A DNA stretch of 64,000 nt from Hedera helix (lineage: Eukaryota; Streptophyta; Magnoliopsida; Apiales; Araliaceae): NCBI GenBank assembly GCA_947179155.2, contig OX359266.1:42948039-43012038 (forward strand), in the 5' to 3' direction. How positions within the stretch are numbered: position 1 is the first letter of the stretch; every line of letters starts with the position of its first letter. Positions 1 through 13,147 of the stretch are shown here, in pieces. A program made the translations under genes and the position numbers. The notes under the pieces are model-generated. The model was given only the letters and a program-made list of their open reading frames with translations. It made no database searches and had not been told where the DNA came from.

Positions 1-279
1 TGGTGAAAGATGTGTGTATGTTTAATTTATGAGCTTGGACCATGGTTGATAGTTAAGTTAACATAGGTTACAAAAGTAAGAGTTTTAACCACACATTAGT
101 TAAGTGTTGGAGAAAGGTTGCTTCTAAGTTACACAATTGATAGCTTGTAAGCAATCTTGATGGGGGTCAATCACTTGGTCATTTTAAGTAGTTTTTCAAT
201 CAAATAGTAAGAATCAAATAGCCTATAATTTAACCAATGTTAGTTGATTAGTAGGAGTTGATGGTGATTTACGATGTAC

Positions 280-287
280 TATAAATA
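280..287 (+). promoter_or_regulatory. TATA box of the left gypsy-like LTR
   Basis: TATAAATA about 30 bp upstream of a purine-rich GAGAGAAAAGAGAGAG stretch, the usual spacing of a plant LTR promoter. Seen only as a motif match. Confidence 0.4.
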
Positions 288-1965
288 TAGTGGTTCACCA
301 ATGCATTGTGTTGGTTAGCCTTTTGTATAGAATTTTTAGAGAGAAAAGAGAGAGCTCTTTGAGGGAAACGCAAGTAAACTTTGTGAGATTGATGATCCAC
401 CAAGGAAAAGTGCTAGAGAATAGTTAATGAGGAATCACAAGCCAAATTCATATCAAGAGGAAGAAGAGCATCCATGTCCAAGATGTTAAAAAGTGTTCTA
501 ACCTTTTCTTAGTGCATTTTTATAGTTTGTATAAGTTTTAAATAGTCAAAATATATTTTTAACCGATCAAAAGTTATTTTGATACTCTAGAAGTCTAAAT
601 CTATGATATATAGGTAGATTCATGGTTTAGTATGTTTAATACATATATTGGTATGTGTGTTACGCAAATAAAGGAAAAAAAAGTTCATGTAACGATTTAC
701 CGGTAAAACCCTAGATGGTTCGATCTTAAATTTCTTGTCAAAATATTTTTAAAAATGTGATCGAACAATTAAATGTTGTAAAACAAAAAGTTAGGAAGAC
801 AACAACACTGAGTTGGTGTCATTTGAATGTGTAGATGTTATTTTTTTCAAGTTTGAACAAACTGAACTAAGGATTTGTGAAGTTAGTTTTCACTTTGTCT
901 TTGTGAGCCATTTTGAGTCTAGTTTCAGTTGGAATTTGAATTTGTGATCTAAAGAGAAGTTGTAGATGGAGAAATTCTGATGAGAATGAAATTAAGAATT
1001 ACTCCAAAATATTTTAAAATGAAGAAGTTATGTAAGTTTTAATCAAATGAGTAAAAGTTGAAAAAATCTAAAATAGAAAATCTGCAGATTCTGCCAACTG
1101 GGGGCGGGGCCCCCTATTTCCTTTGTTATTTTGGGGTCGGGGCCCTAGTCACTGTTCATGGTTAGTGCATTTTTCGTTTTGGGTCGGGTCGAGCCATTCG
1201 GGTCGGGTCGGGTCATTTAAGTCCAAATTGGATAAAAATGTTTAAAAATTTATATAATTAATTTGGGACCCAAGTTTAATAATTATTTATTATTTATATA
1301 ATAAATAATAAATATAGTAAATAAAGTCATTATTATAATTAATTATTATTTAATTGATAGTAAATAATAATAAAAGTAAATAAATATAATAGTTAATTAT
1401 TTATTATTAAATAATAAATAAAGGAGGATATAAAGTTAATAAATAATTATTTATTATTTAATGAATATGAAATAATAAATAAGGATGATTAGATAATTTA
1501 TTATTATTTAAAGGATATTAAATAGTAATTATAGAAAGATGAATGCAATAAGGTAATTATTTATTATTTTAATAAATAAGGATAATTAGTTCATTAATTA
1601 TTATTTAAATGATATGAAATAATAATTAAAAGGAGATGAAGTGAATAAAATGATCATTTATTATTTAATAAATATTAAATGAGGTTAATTAATTAAGGGA
1701 GTGTTATTTAAATAATCATTAAAGGATTTGAGGATAATTAATTAATTGATTATTATTTTAATGATATTAAATAATAATTAAAGAGAAATAAGGTTATGTA
1801 AACAATTATTTATGCAAATATAAATAAACAATTATGATTAATTATTTATTTAATTAATATTAAATAAATAAAAGGAAGAAATTAAAGGAATAAGAAAGTG
1901 ATTAAACAATTTATATTTAATTGTTTAAATATTAAATATTACTAAGGGAGTAAATTATTTATATT

Positions 1966-2135
1966 TAATAATATTAATAAGTGATTAAAATATTATTAAA
2001 AGGTTAATAATATTAATAAGTGATTAAAATATTATTAAATGGTTAATAATATTAGTAAGAGATTAAAATATTATTAAATGGTTAATAATATTAATAAGTG
2101 AGTAAAATATTATTAAATGGTTAATAATATTTGAA
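1966..2135. repeat. AT-rich tandem repeat, about 40-bp unit, four copies
   Basis: The phrase GGTTAATAATATTAATAAGT followed by GATTAAAATATTATTAAA recurs four times with few changes. It lies in the AT-rich middle of the left LTR. No coding potential. Confidence 0.7.
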
Positions 2136-3078
2136 TATAGTTTTATATTATCAGTGTAGATTATATTTTGATATATTTGGTACATTATTAAATGTCCAAA
2201 TAATTAAGTTATGTAAAGGAAGGCAGTTAATTGAATTAAACTGATGTGAATAGTCTGTTTATGACTAATTTAGAGAACTTATTAAAAAGTGGGTTATGCA
2301 GAGAACGTGTAGGGAAGACGTAAGTTGATTAAGCGTACCCGATATGTCCGAACTGTATTTGGACTAGAGTTTTTGTCCGGAACTTAAGGGTTCGTTTGTC
2401 GGACATCTTAAGAGTTAATAATTGAAGTTAAAGTCTTATATAAAGACTAATTAATAGTCATTGTATCTAATGATTATGTTCATTTTATATATAAATTGTA
2501 GGTTGAACGAAAGACGCAAAATAAGCGTAAATGGTAAAAGTGAACTAGGCAAGTTTTTCAGAACTTGCTCCTATGTGCATTTCTATGCAACCATATGTTA
2601 TTAAATTATTGATATGAAAATATATTAATGATATTTGTGTTATGTGAGATGCATGAAGTATGATTATATGCGAAGTATGTACAGAATAAGAAGCATGACT
2701 TGATATATGCTAGATGTGTATTATATGCGATGCATAAGAAGTATAAAGTATTCATAAAATGAAAAGTATAATATACGAATAAAATGCAGAGTGTGTTTAA
2801 TATGTGAAACATGCAATATGTTATGTGTAGCTGTTAAACTTGCTGAGCCGTCGTCCTCACTTTTGCTTAAAACCAACATTTTTAGATAGTGTAAGTTATT
2901 CGAAGTTTTGATAAAGATCAAGAAATAGGAATACATATTACATTCACTAAATGTCTAGTACGACCATTGTAGATATTAGTCTGAATTGGACAAGTAACAT
3001 TATTGTGTAGTATAAGAATTGGTTGGTAGGTAAGATGAGTGTTAAATACTCAAATTAATTGTAATAGAATGTCGTATC

Positions 3079-4615
3079 TGTTAGGGTTTCGACACAGTGA
3101 AAGCAGCGGAATTTAAAAAAATTTCTGAAACCCTAAGACAGGATCCATGCGAAAACAGATTAATCAAAGGTTTAGATTATTTTACCGATTATCTGAGATG
3201 GACAGAAGACGATGGAATTCTGGAACGGCTTCGAATCTTCAACGCAATCCAGCGACTGCGTCTCTACGGTATCCACACGAACGTTCTGCGAATCGTCCCA
3301 CGATCTGCAGCAAAAGGAACCGCGGTACTAGCCACCAAGATCAGGATTTCCCAATTATTTTTCTCTCTAGCCTCTTTCTGAAAGCGGCTAGGGTTTTAGT
3401 TTTTCCTTACGTGACTTTTAGACTACTGATATATCATATATATAGTAGTTAATAGGAATTAACTAAAACCTAAAATAAATAGAAAAATAAAATCCGGATT
3501 TATATATATTATATTTTAATTAAGTCTTACTTAATTAATATACATATATACAAATTATCCTATTAATTTAAATTCGTAATTTTTAAATACTATCAATCAT
3601 ATTGACATATTTAAAATACTTACAATTTAAATTAATTCCCTTTTAATTACGTTCTAAGTGTGTGACCCTATAGGTTATTATTATGTTGGCAATAATTTTA
3701 AAATCATATTATAAAATTATAAACAGTGAGCGGCATCTAGTAATGCATCACTGCTACCCAAATAATAATAAGATCGGTGATTCGATACAACCTTTTCGTG
3801 ACCAATGTTTCAATGTAATTTAATCCTTTTAACCTTATATCCTAGATTAAACTCGAGGCATGGAATGTGTCATACTCTTCATAATTTAATCTGAGTTTTC
3901 TTGATCAATGAGTAGACTATATGAAAGAAATCAATATTTGAGCATGACCATGCATTTCATAGTCCTACTCAATCAAGAGGCCTATGGATATCACCCATAA
4001 TATATAGGAGGGTTAAATTTCATCTAGATCACTCATATTACTCACACGATTCATGATGTACCCAATAATCACCTTTATTGCCCACCCTATTAAAGGTGAC
4101 ATTTGATGATATCAAAGTACACAAATTCTCGTGTAATAATATAGTGACTTCAGGTCGAAGGATCATTACATCATTGTCACTATAAGAATTTCTTATGACA
4201 CTTTGCATAATGCTCCATGTAGAATTCTCATGGTGGGTCAGTCCAGTACATTGTTCTCTAACATGTACTATGCATTAACTCAAATATCTCATATATTTAT
4301 GACCAATGAGATTTGGCCATCAGTCAATCCACATACTAGTCTCAATGCATCATTGTTGTCCCATTAACAATGATACTCGACTAGGGACATTTAAGAGCAA
4401 TGATACTAATTATAATTATATAATCTCATGTTCAAGTCACATACTTAAAGCTATATAATTCGTATCATTATTCTAAGGGCTTTTATTATGTTAACATTTA
4501 TATAACGCAGTAAATGAAATCATAATAAAATAATCCATTTATTCAATCAAATATAATATCAAAAATGTTAAGCAATTACATCAAATAATTAGCCTCTAGG
4601 GCATAAACTCTAACA
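3079..4615 (+). mobile_element. Solo LTR, 1537 bp, with 5-bp target duplication GTATC
   Basis: The tract begins TGTTAG and ends CTAACA, an exact six-base terminal inverted repeat with TG...CA ends. It is flanked directly by GTATC at 3074-3078 and 4616-4620, a 5-bp target-site duplication. No primer site, polypurine tract or coding region is attached, so it is a solo LTR left by LTR-LTR recombination. TGTTA...TAACA ends are common in plant Ty1/copia LTRs, so copia is the likelier superfamily, but no coding part confirms this. It interrupts the gypsy-like LTR of 1-4813. A 94-codon frame at 3097-3381 falls inside it and matches nothing I recognise. Confidence 0.85.
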
Positions 4616-4620
4616 GTATC

Positions 4621-4813
4621 ATGTATGTTATTGAGACATACTAGGAATGTTTAAAGATTTCGATTCTGGAATATACAGAGATGTTGTAAAATTGTAAATA
4701 AATGATTATTTAGCAATTATAATATTGTTGTAATTCATGAACAATAAGAAAAAGGTTGTACGCATGTTGAACCGGATCCGAGGTTTAAGGGACCTGGATT
4801 CAGGGTCGTCACA
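4621..4813 (+). repeat. Right end of the left gypsy-like LTR
   Basis: Continuation of the LTR of 1-3078 after the nested solo LTR. It ends GGGTCGTCACA at 4813. No primer-binding site follows, so it is a 3' LTR or a solo LTR; its 5' partner is outside the window. Confidence 0.45.
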
Positions 4814-5833
4814 ATCATCATCTTAGATTACAACACTGAGAAAAGAAAGAGAAAAGAAAAACTCTAAACGGAATTTCTTGTCTTTCCAATCCTCCGTCTT
4901 GATCTCCTTGAGTGGCTCCTTCATTTTCCTAATCTTCAATTGTGATCTTCAATCTACATCAAAAGTCCCCTCTAAAGCTTCACAGTCTTCTATTTATAGT
5001 TGTTCATCCACCCTTAGGTTTATTTCCAACCAAACCCTACTAAAAATCATCAAAGTTCGTCCAACTGCAAAATGCCTCGGCGCTCACTTGGGCTCCCTGG
5101 CTCTCAATTTTAACTTATTTACCAAAATGCCACTACTTCCTCAAAAATTCCTGATTTATCCCTCATTTGCACTTTCCTACAAAATAACATAAAAAACAAA
5201 TAATATACACTAAAAAAATACAAAGTCCAAAAGTGTCTGATTCGTAGGTATAATTCCCACTAATCACCATGCAAAAATTGATAGCAGTAGAAACTCTTTC
5301 TTTTACTTAATAAATTAGGCACATATGAAGTATGAAACTAAAAAGTTGACAAAATGCACATTGATTGCCCAGGGCACGCAGACTATATGTGTCTGAATTC
5401 TTTTATTTTCCTTTATATTTCTGTGAGCTTGTTGTAACAATTTTATTTATAAACTAATTGTAGTTACGACTGAGGCGGTACTCTAATATCTAATTATTTG
5501 GAAAGGTATAAGTGTGTAACAAAGGTGAGACTTCATTTTTATTTAAATAACATTAACCATCCATCCTCAACAATAAGCATACAAACCAAATGATGGAGAT
5601 TATAAAGTTTTGTTAGCGTTAAACATGTCCTTGGATGTTTTACAGGCTCTTCAATTAGGGATTGTCTGGTCCCAGCCATGTTTTTGTCAAGCTCCACGGG
5701 GTGGAAAAACGCGTAGTGATTTTTGGCGTGAACTAGGAGAATGGTAATATAATACTCCATAACCACAGATAATTATTTCTTTTTTTCTTTTAATTTTTTA
5801 TATAAAAAAATACCTTTTAAAAATATGAAAAGT

Positions 5834-5880
<47 letters not shown>

Positions 5881-6022
5881 CTATATGATATATTTCTCCC
5901 ATTATCTTAATAATAATTAATACTTCGAGGATAACAAGCTTAATGATCTTGGCTACACATGTTTGTCTGTTATTATATTTATTAATTTGTTCCTTTATTA
6001 AGACCATCACTTAGATGAGTTA
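4814..6022. other. Unassigned non-coding DNA
   Basis: No gene recognised. 4814-5260 has the look of an old LTR on the minus strand (a CTATTTATAG TATA-like box at about 5000 and CT-rich leader-like text), but I find no boundaries. 5300-6022 is AT-rich and carries only the ATGT microsatellite. Confidence 0.4.
5839..5879. repeat. (ATGT)n microsatellite, about 10 units
   Basis: Uninterrupted ATGT tetranucleotides. Confidence 0.95.
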
Positions 6023-7117
6023 TGTAAGACCCTGAATTTTATGAAATACAAAATTTAATTTTTCTTCATATAAATTTTTTCTGAAATAGTAAGTGGTTAA
6101 ATTGTCAAAAGTAAAAGCTAAGGATGTCATGTGCAAAAATTTATTGTGTCGGACAATATTCGTTTTGTCGAGGGATATTCGATTCGTACGATGGTGCCGA
6201 AATAACCAATCATTGGTGGACACCATAACGAAATATTGTCTGATATAGAAAACGATAGAAGTAACTTTTTAAATAAAAATGGTCAATGGTACTATCACAT
6301 TTAACTGTTAAAATACCCAATGATAAAAGAACAGTAGGATACAATATTTCATGATATTTTACAATAGCACGCGGTATTCCATAATAGCACACGGTATTAT
6401 ATAACAGCACACGGTATTGCACAGTATTCATCAATAATTGTTGATACACAGTATTTTGCATTATTGATTCAATAATTGTCATTACATTATATTTTATATC
6501 ATTGAGCCAACGATTATTAATGCACTGTATTTTAAAATTATTGAATCAAATAATTGTCACAGTAACAAATACACAATAATTTATATTATTAAATTAATAA
6601 TTATCAGTAACGTGTTTCTTACGTTATTATTGAATTATTATTATCACTGTTATAACATTATTTTAATTATTGTATTATTAGTGAGTATTTTGATTATTAT
6701 ATATAAATAGTAAGGAAGCACGTGGACCCTCTGTGGGGGGCCACATGAGAAATGAAAATGGGATTTATTGGAAGAAAATTGAAAAGCAACAAGGCTACTA
6801 CTACCATTGCTGAATTTTTAGGCTGGCGTGCACCGCGCTAGTTGCTTACCTACAACGCATAGTAAATTTTTATTTCTTATAATTAAATAGGTTGCTCAGC
6901 TAAATAGAAAAGTCACACTTAAAACATAAAGTTTTTTTGCAAGTATTTTGTGAGTATTTCTCTAAGAATAGTAAGGTTATCTTGAGTATTAGTAAACCAA
7001 AAGGAGTGTAGGAATTTCTCAAGTATATATTTTATTTAAAAAGTAGTAATTGCATAAATACCTATTTCACATGGTATTCACAAATCTTCCTTTAGAAGAC
7101 TCTTATTTGAGAAGATT
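6023..7117 (+). mobile_element. Tekay-type LTR fragment, 5' part, plus strand
   Basis: Begins TGTAAGACCCTGAATTTTA, the LTR start of the family, and runs through U3, the TATA region and the first leader exon-like stretch to GAGAAGATT, about 1.1 kb into the LTR. It is clearly more diverged than the other copies, so it is an older or separate subfamily. At 7114-7117 it switches to minus-strand LTR sequence; the two LTR texts share GATT at the switch. No target duplication pairs with the flank AGTTA (6018-6022). Confidence 0.8.
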
Positions 7118-9535
7118 ATACCAGATATTCAATAATCATACCAAACAACAGTTCATCTTTGCACTGCGGGCCAAAGATATTCAATATAACACCAACGGTC
7201 ACGAATATACCAGATTCAGCCTTTGGTCATAATCATACCAAACAACAGTTCATCTTTGCACTACGGGCCAAAGAGAACATTCACCACGTGCCATAAAAGA
7301 CACCGAACAGATGTATCGCCTTTAACTTATTATATCGTCTTTAACCTATCATCTGTTCAACAATTATATCGCATTTGTGCCCCCGGCCACAGATATTCAC
7401 AACAACTTGATTTTGGATGATTAGAATGATATAAATGATGAACAGAAGAAACAGGATAAATAATAAGTATTAGAAGTTTACTTTGTGCAGATTCAAATAA
7501 TATCAAAATTGTCAACATGATGTGTAGTGAAATTCAAAAATGATATTCAAGATCCACAGTTCAGAATAACGGTTACAGTTCAATAGAAAGGTTCACATAA
7601 ATAAGAAGGTTCAATTGAAATGATGAAGTACAACTATTATGGAATATATAATATTTTCAGGAATTATAGAAGCAATAGTTTCATAATAAGTTTTGATTTA
7701 GGTGTATGAAAGAAAATAATGTTCCTTACCGTAGCAGGTTTAATTAACAAAAGGTGAAGGAAATTAATATCCCTTACCATAGTAAGTTTGAATAATGAAA
7801 GATGAAAAAGATGGTATCCCTTATGAGTATAAAGGAAAATAATATCACTTACGAATATGAAAGAAAATGATATTACAAACGAATATGGAATAAAAGTGTC
7901 ATGTGATAATTCGTGTAGACAAATTATTTCCACAAGAGACAAATAAGAAATAAATACAAATGGTTATTCACCAACAGACGGTAGTCCGCGCAGTAAGGTT
8001 ATTCCCACAATTTAATAAAATTTGAATACGAAGAGTTATTCACCAAACATGCGGTAATCTGCACCGTAAAGTTATTCTCAGAGATTAATAAGGAATGAAT
8101 ACGAAAGGGCATTCACCAACATGCGGTAATCCGCGCCGTAAGGTTATTCCCACAAATTAATACATAGAAATAAATAGCACATCTTATGAGTAAGAAATAA
8201 ACGATATTATTTTCGAGAATCAAAGAATGCTAATCCTTTACAGTAAGAAAGAAAATAATATCCATTTATGATGATAAAAAAAAATGATACCCCTTACCGT
8301 GGTAAGTTTAAATAATAGAATATGAAAGAAGATGATATTCTTTACCTTAACACGTGACTGAATATTGATTTAAATGAGGTTGATTAACTTGAACAGTACT
8401 CGTACACTTATAGATCTTCACAAATACTCAAGATGACTTAAGCACACTTAGAGAGAACTTACACAAAAAGTATTTAGAGAGTGAAAGAAAGAACAAGTAA
8501 GGAAGTTTATGAAAAATTCTTAAGTTAAGGCCTCTATTTATAGCCAAAAATTTTATCATAACCAAGATTTTCTAATTTAATCCAAGCCGTTCATTTCAAG
8601 ATAATGTTTAATCCATACAATTCATTTCATCTTTTAAGATTTCTTTAATCTAAACCATTCATTTAAAGATCATCTTTTAATCTACACCATCCATTTCAAA
8701 TTCTATATTATCTTTAATCTATACCATTCATTTCATCTTTTAAGATTTCCTTAATCTAAACCATTCATTTAAAGATCATCTTTTAATCTACACAATTCAT
8801 TTCAAATTTTATATTATCTTTAATCCATACCATTCATTTTATATCACCTAACTTTATATTATAAACAAATAACTTTATCAATTCAATTATTCAACAATAA
8901 TTCGCACTTATTCATTATTATGACTAATTGTTATAAATACAGTGTAGTTGGTTCTCTGAGTTAGATATCAAGTCAATTAATTAATGAAATACAACTGTTT
9001 AAATAACATCATAATAGAGATAACAATAATGCAGAAAGTATGTAAAAGAAAGAATACGTTACTGTGTCATGACAATTATTGATTCAATAATGTGAATTAC
9101 TGTGCATATGCTACTGTGACAATTATCAGTTTAATAATATGAATTATTGTGCATGTGACAATAAAGTCAAATATTGTACGATAACCACTTTATCAGTTTA
9201 ATAATACAAAACACTGTGCAATGTCGTGTGCTACTGTGCAATACCGTGTGCTACTGTGTAATACCGTATGTTACTTGTAATACCGTATATTACTATTCTT
9301 TTACCATTGGGTATTTTAACAATTAAAAGTGATAGTACCATTGACCATTTAAAAATTGTTTATGTCGTTTTCTATATCTGACAATTATTCATTGTGGGGT
9401 CCACCAATGATTGGTTCGTACGACGCCATCGTACGAATATTTCCCGACAGAACGAATATTTCCCGACCAAACGAATATTTTCCGACATAATACAATTTAC
9501 ATATAACATCCTTAACTTTTAACTTTATCAATTTA
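7118..9535 (-). mobile_element. Type alpha LTR, truncated at both ends (left copy)
   Basis: Minus-strand LTR of the alpha subtype (the subtype of element D at 60727-63724). Read in its own direction it begins in mid U3 at TAAATTGATAAAG, lacking about 76 bp including the TG terminus, and abuts the 3' end (CGTCACA) of the beta LTR at 9536. Its far end is lost at the inverted junction near 7118. From about 7250 to 9535 it matches 18228-20513 with one difference that I saw, in the TATA box: here TATTTATA (8535-8542) is intact. It carries tandem CCATTCATTT/AATCTA units at about 8590-8840 and hairpin arrays near 7960-8160. Confidence 0.85.
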
Positions 9536-12500
9536 TGTGACGCCCCCAAATCTAGGCCTTACACAGCCCAAACTTGAGTCGTCAAAAAACTACAACAAAA
9601 TTATTACAACAAAGCACAACGTACAACAATACAGTGTATAATAATACACAACTAAGTCTTCACTATTATTGCCACACTATTTTACAACACGTGAAGACTA
9701 GGATAGCTATTCCTCGGACTCTCACTCCATCCCCCGGCTATACCCCGTTACGTTTTCATCTCCTGTTGAAAACAATGGAACAAAAGAAAGGGTGAGCTCA
9801 AATAGCCCAGTAAGAAATATCATGACTAAGATAATGACGAATAAATTATCATTAGCCTTCAACAGTTGAGTTCTTGATAGAATACAATAGACTACAAGGT
9901 TTATATCAAAAACTGTAGTTAAATTCTTAAACAACGTTCAGATCAATAATAGCAGCGGAATGAGCAATCTATTAGAAGAATAATGCAGACCATAATGTCC
10001 ACTCGCTTCTCTTTTTAGTAAAAACATCATCAACTTTTATCATCTGAAATACCATTAGTCATGATAATAAAAATTCACAGTTCCTGGTCATAATCATGCA
10101 AATCAACAGTTTATCTTTGCACTACGGGCCAAAGATATTCAATAAAGCACCAACGGTCATGATTATACCAGATTCAGCCTTTGGTCATAATCATACCAAC
10201 CAACAGTTCATCTTTGCACTACGGGCCAAAGAGAACATTCACCACGTGCCATAAAAGACACCGAACAGATGTATCGCCTTTAACCTAGTATATCGCCTTT
10301 AACCTATCATCTGTTCAACAATTATATCACATCTGTGCCCCCGGCTACAGATATTCACAACAACTTGATTCTTGATGATTAATATAAATAACAGTGATAC
10401 AAATGATGAACAGAAGAACAGGATAAACAATAAGTATCGGAAGTTTACTTTGTGCAGATTCAAATAATGTCCAAATTGCCAACATGATGTGGAGTGAAAT
10501 TTAAAAATGATATTCAAGATCCACAGTTCAGAATAACGATTATAGTTCAACAGAAAGGTTCAGAAAATAGGAAGGTTCAGTTGAAATAATGAAGTTCAAC
10601 TATTATGGAACATATAATATTTTCAGGAATTATAGAAGCAATAGTTCCATAATAAGTTTCGATTTAGGTGTATGGAAGAAAATAATATCCCTTATCGTAG
10701 CAGGTTTGATTAACAGAAGGTGAAGAAAATTAATATCCCTTACCATAGTAAGTTTGAATAATGGAAGATGAAAAAGATGGTATCCCATATGAGTATAAAG
10801 GAAAATGATATCATTTACGAATATGGAATAAAAATGTCATGTGATAATTCGTGTAGACAAATTATTTCCACACGAGACAAATAAAAAGGGTTATTCACCA
10901 ACAGGCGGTAATCCGCGCCGTAAGGTTATTCCCATCAATTTGAATACGAATAGTTATTCACCAAACAGGCGATAATCCGCGCCGTAAGGTTATTCCCATC
11001 AATTTGAATACGAAGAGTTATTCACCAAACATGCGATAATCTGCACCGTAAGGTTATTCTCAAAGATTAATAAGGAATGAATACAAAAGGTTATTCACCA
11101 ACAGGCGGTAAACCGCGCCGTAAGGTTATTCCCACAATTTAATACATAGAAATAAATGGCACAAGAAAGAAACGATATTATTTTCAAGAATCAAAGAATG
11201 ATAATCCCTTCAAGTAAGAAAGAAAATAATATCCATTTATGATGATGAAAAGAATGATACCCCTTACCGTAATAAATTTAAGAGTGTGAAAAGAATGATA
11301 TTCCTTACCTTAACACGTGACTGGATATTGATTTAAATGAGGTTGATCAACCTATATATTTTTAATAAAATTAGTAATTACCACATATAAATTTCAAGGT
11401 GTATGATAATTCATTTATTATGAACTATCAAAATTATATATATTGAACATAATTTTTGTAGTATAATATAACAACTTTAAAATAGTTTTTAAAATAATAT
11501 TTCAAAATAAATCTTCCAAAGAAAGCTTTTAAAAATGAATCTTCTTAAAGAAGAGTCTTCTAAGGGAAGATTTGTGAATACCGTGAAAAATAGGAATTTA
11601 TGAAATTACTACTCTTTAATAAAAGACTTACTTGAAAAATTCCTGCACTCCTTTTGGCTTTCAAACTCTCAAAATAACCTTACTATTCTCAGAGAAAACT
11701 TATAAAATTCTTATAGAAAAATTTTATATTTAGGTGTGATTTTTCTATTCAGCTGAACAAGCTATTTATAGGAGAAAATAAGACACTATGCGTGGTAGGT
11801 GAACAGAAAAAAATTCAGCAGAGGCTGCTGCGCAGCCTCCACCAACTCTTCAGCAAATTCTCACATTTCTCACATTTCATGTGGGCCCCATAATGGGTCC
11901 CACATGTTTCTTACTATTCACGTCACTATTCACGTCATTATTCACGTTACTATTTCAAATAGTAAAATTAATTATTTTATTTTTTATTTATTTATTTATT
12001 TATTCTTCCTGTGAGTCCAACATATAAAATAATGTTACCACAATAATGTAAGAAACACGTTACATATTATTATTAATTTAGTAATATAAATTATAGTATA
12101 TTTGCAACCGTGACAATTATTAGGTTCAATAATTTTAAAAACAGTGCAGCAACAATTATTGAGTCGATGATATGAAATACAGTGTAATGACAATTATTGA
12201 ATCAATAATGTAAAATACTGTGTAACGACAATTATTGAATTGATAATATAAAATATTATGCAGTGACAATTATTGATGAAATGATGCGCAACAGTTACGG
12301 TGTCAATTATCAGACCAATAATATGAGACACTGTGCAATACCGTGTGCTACTGTAGAGTACCGTGTGCTACAGAAAATACCATAATTTACCGTATGCTAC
12401 TATTCTTTTATCACCGGTATTTTAACAGTTAACACCGTTGACTATTTTTATTTAAAAAGGTTACTTCTGTCGTTTTCTATATCCGACAAATATTCCGTTG

Positions 12501-12721
12501 TGGGGTCCACAAATAATTTGTTATTTCGGCGCCGTCGTACGGCACGAATATTTCCCGACAAAACGAATATTCCCCGACAAAACGAATATTGTCCGTCAAA
12601 ATAAAATTTGCACATAACATCCTTAACTTTCAATTTCGTCAATTTAACCACTTACTGTTTCATGAAAAATATATATGAAGAAAAATTAAATTTTATATTT
12701 CATAAAATTCGGGGTCTTACA
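9536..12721 (-). mobile_element. Type beta LTR, 3' LTR of element A (3186 bp)
   Basis: Complete LTR on the minus strand. Its start TGTAAGACCCCGAATTTTA is complementary to 12721 leftwards and its end CGTCACA is at 9536. It directly follows the polypurine tract of A, so it is in 3' LTR position. TATA box at 11763-11770 (minus), and the leader hairpin array at about 10885-11135. It matches 20514-23573 with about eight substitutions and one indel by eye. It is followed by alpha-type LTR sequence, not by host DNA. Confidence 0.9.
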
Positions 12722-12965
12722 ACCTCCCCTCCTTATGAAATTTCGTCCCCAAAATTGACGTACCTGGCATTTCGAAGAGGTAAGGATATTTAGATTTCAT
12801 CTCGGATTCTAGCTCCCAGGTCATTTCCTCAATATCTTGGTTCCTCCATAAAACCTTAACTTGAGTTATAACCTTTGAGCGTAGAATCTGCTCCTTCTTA
12901 TCTAGGATCTTAACAGGTACCTCCTCGTATGTTAAATCCTCAATGACGTGGTTTGGGTCCTTCAC
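12717..12965 (-). pseudogene. Element A: end of integrase and chromodomain-like tail, out of frame
   Basis: Encodes the C-terminal tail typical of Tekay elements (EQILRSKV, WRNQDIEEMTWELE). In chromoviruses this degenerate chromodomain is held to steer integration to heterochromatin. It is out of frame with the upstream coding part because a 26-bp segment is duplicated in tandem (12946-12971 and 12972-12997). In addition, 24 bp (8 codons) present in B and C after the VIE motif are missing, between two GAG triplets. The stop codon TAA is supplied by the first bases of the LTR, as in the sister copies. Confidence 0.85.
12723..12734 (-). promoter_or_regulatory. Polypurine tract of element A
   Basis: AAGGAGGGGAGG on the minus strand, one T before the LTR start. 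It primes plus-strand DNA in this family and overlaps the last codons of gag-pol. Confidence 0.85.
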
Positions 12966-13147
12966 ATATTTACGTGGTTTGGGTCCTTCACATATTTACG
13001 TAACATAGATATGTGAAAAACGTTATGGATGCGAGACATACTTGGTGGTAAAGCTAGTCTGTAGGCTACGGTTCCTACTCGATCGAGGATTTCAAATGGG
13101 CCAATAAATCGAGGGTTAAGCTTTCCTCTCTTTCCGAATCTCGTAAC

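Larger units (their letters stand above)
1..3078 (+). repeat. Gypsy-like long LTR, left part, cut by window start
   Basis: No coding sequence is visible. A TATA box (TATAAATA, 280-287) is followed by a purine-rich leader, and near 2830 there is a GCTGAGCCGTCGTCCTCAC segment like the one that precedes the 3' end of many plant Ty3 LTRs. The tract resumes after the nested solo LTR and ends at 4813 in CGTCACA, the same terminal heptamer as the Tekay LTRs of this window. I infer one long LTR of a different gypsy family whose start lies at or before base 1. It also has GGGTC pentamer repeats (about 1175-1220) and a very AT-rich central part (1240-2160). The family assignment is an inference from layout, not from coding sequence. 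Confidence 0.45.

Noticed and set aside
1170..1225. GGGTCGGGTCG pentamers suggesting telomere-like DNA
   Set aside because: Only a few units, not TTTAGGG, and placed within an LTR-like tract.
3097..3381. 94-codon frame inside the solo LTR
   Set aside because: No recognisable family, and it lies inside an LTR with clear ends and target duplication.
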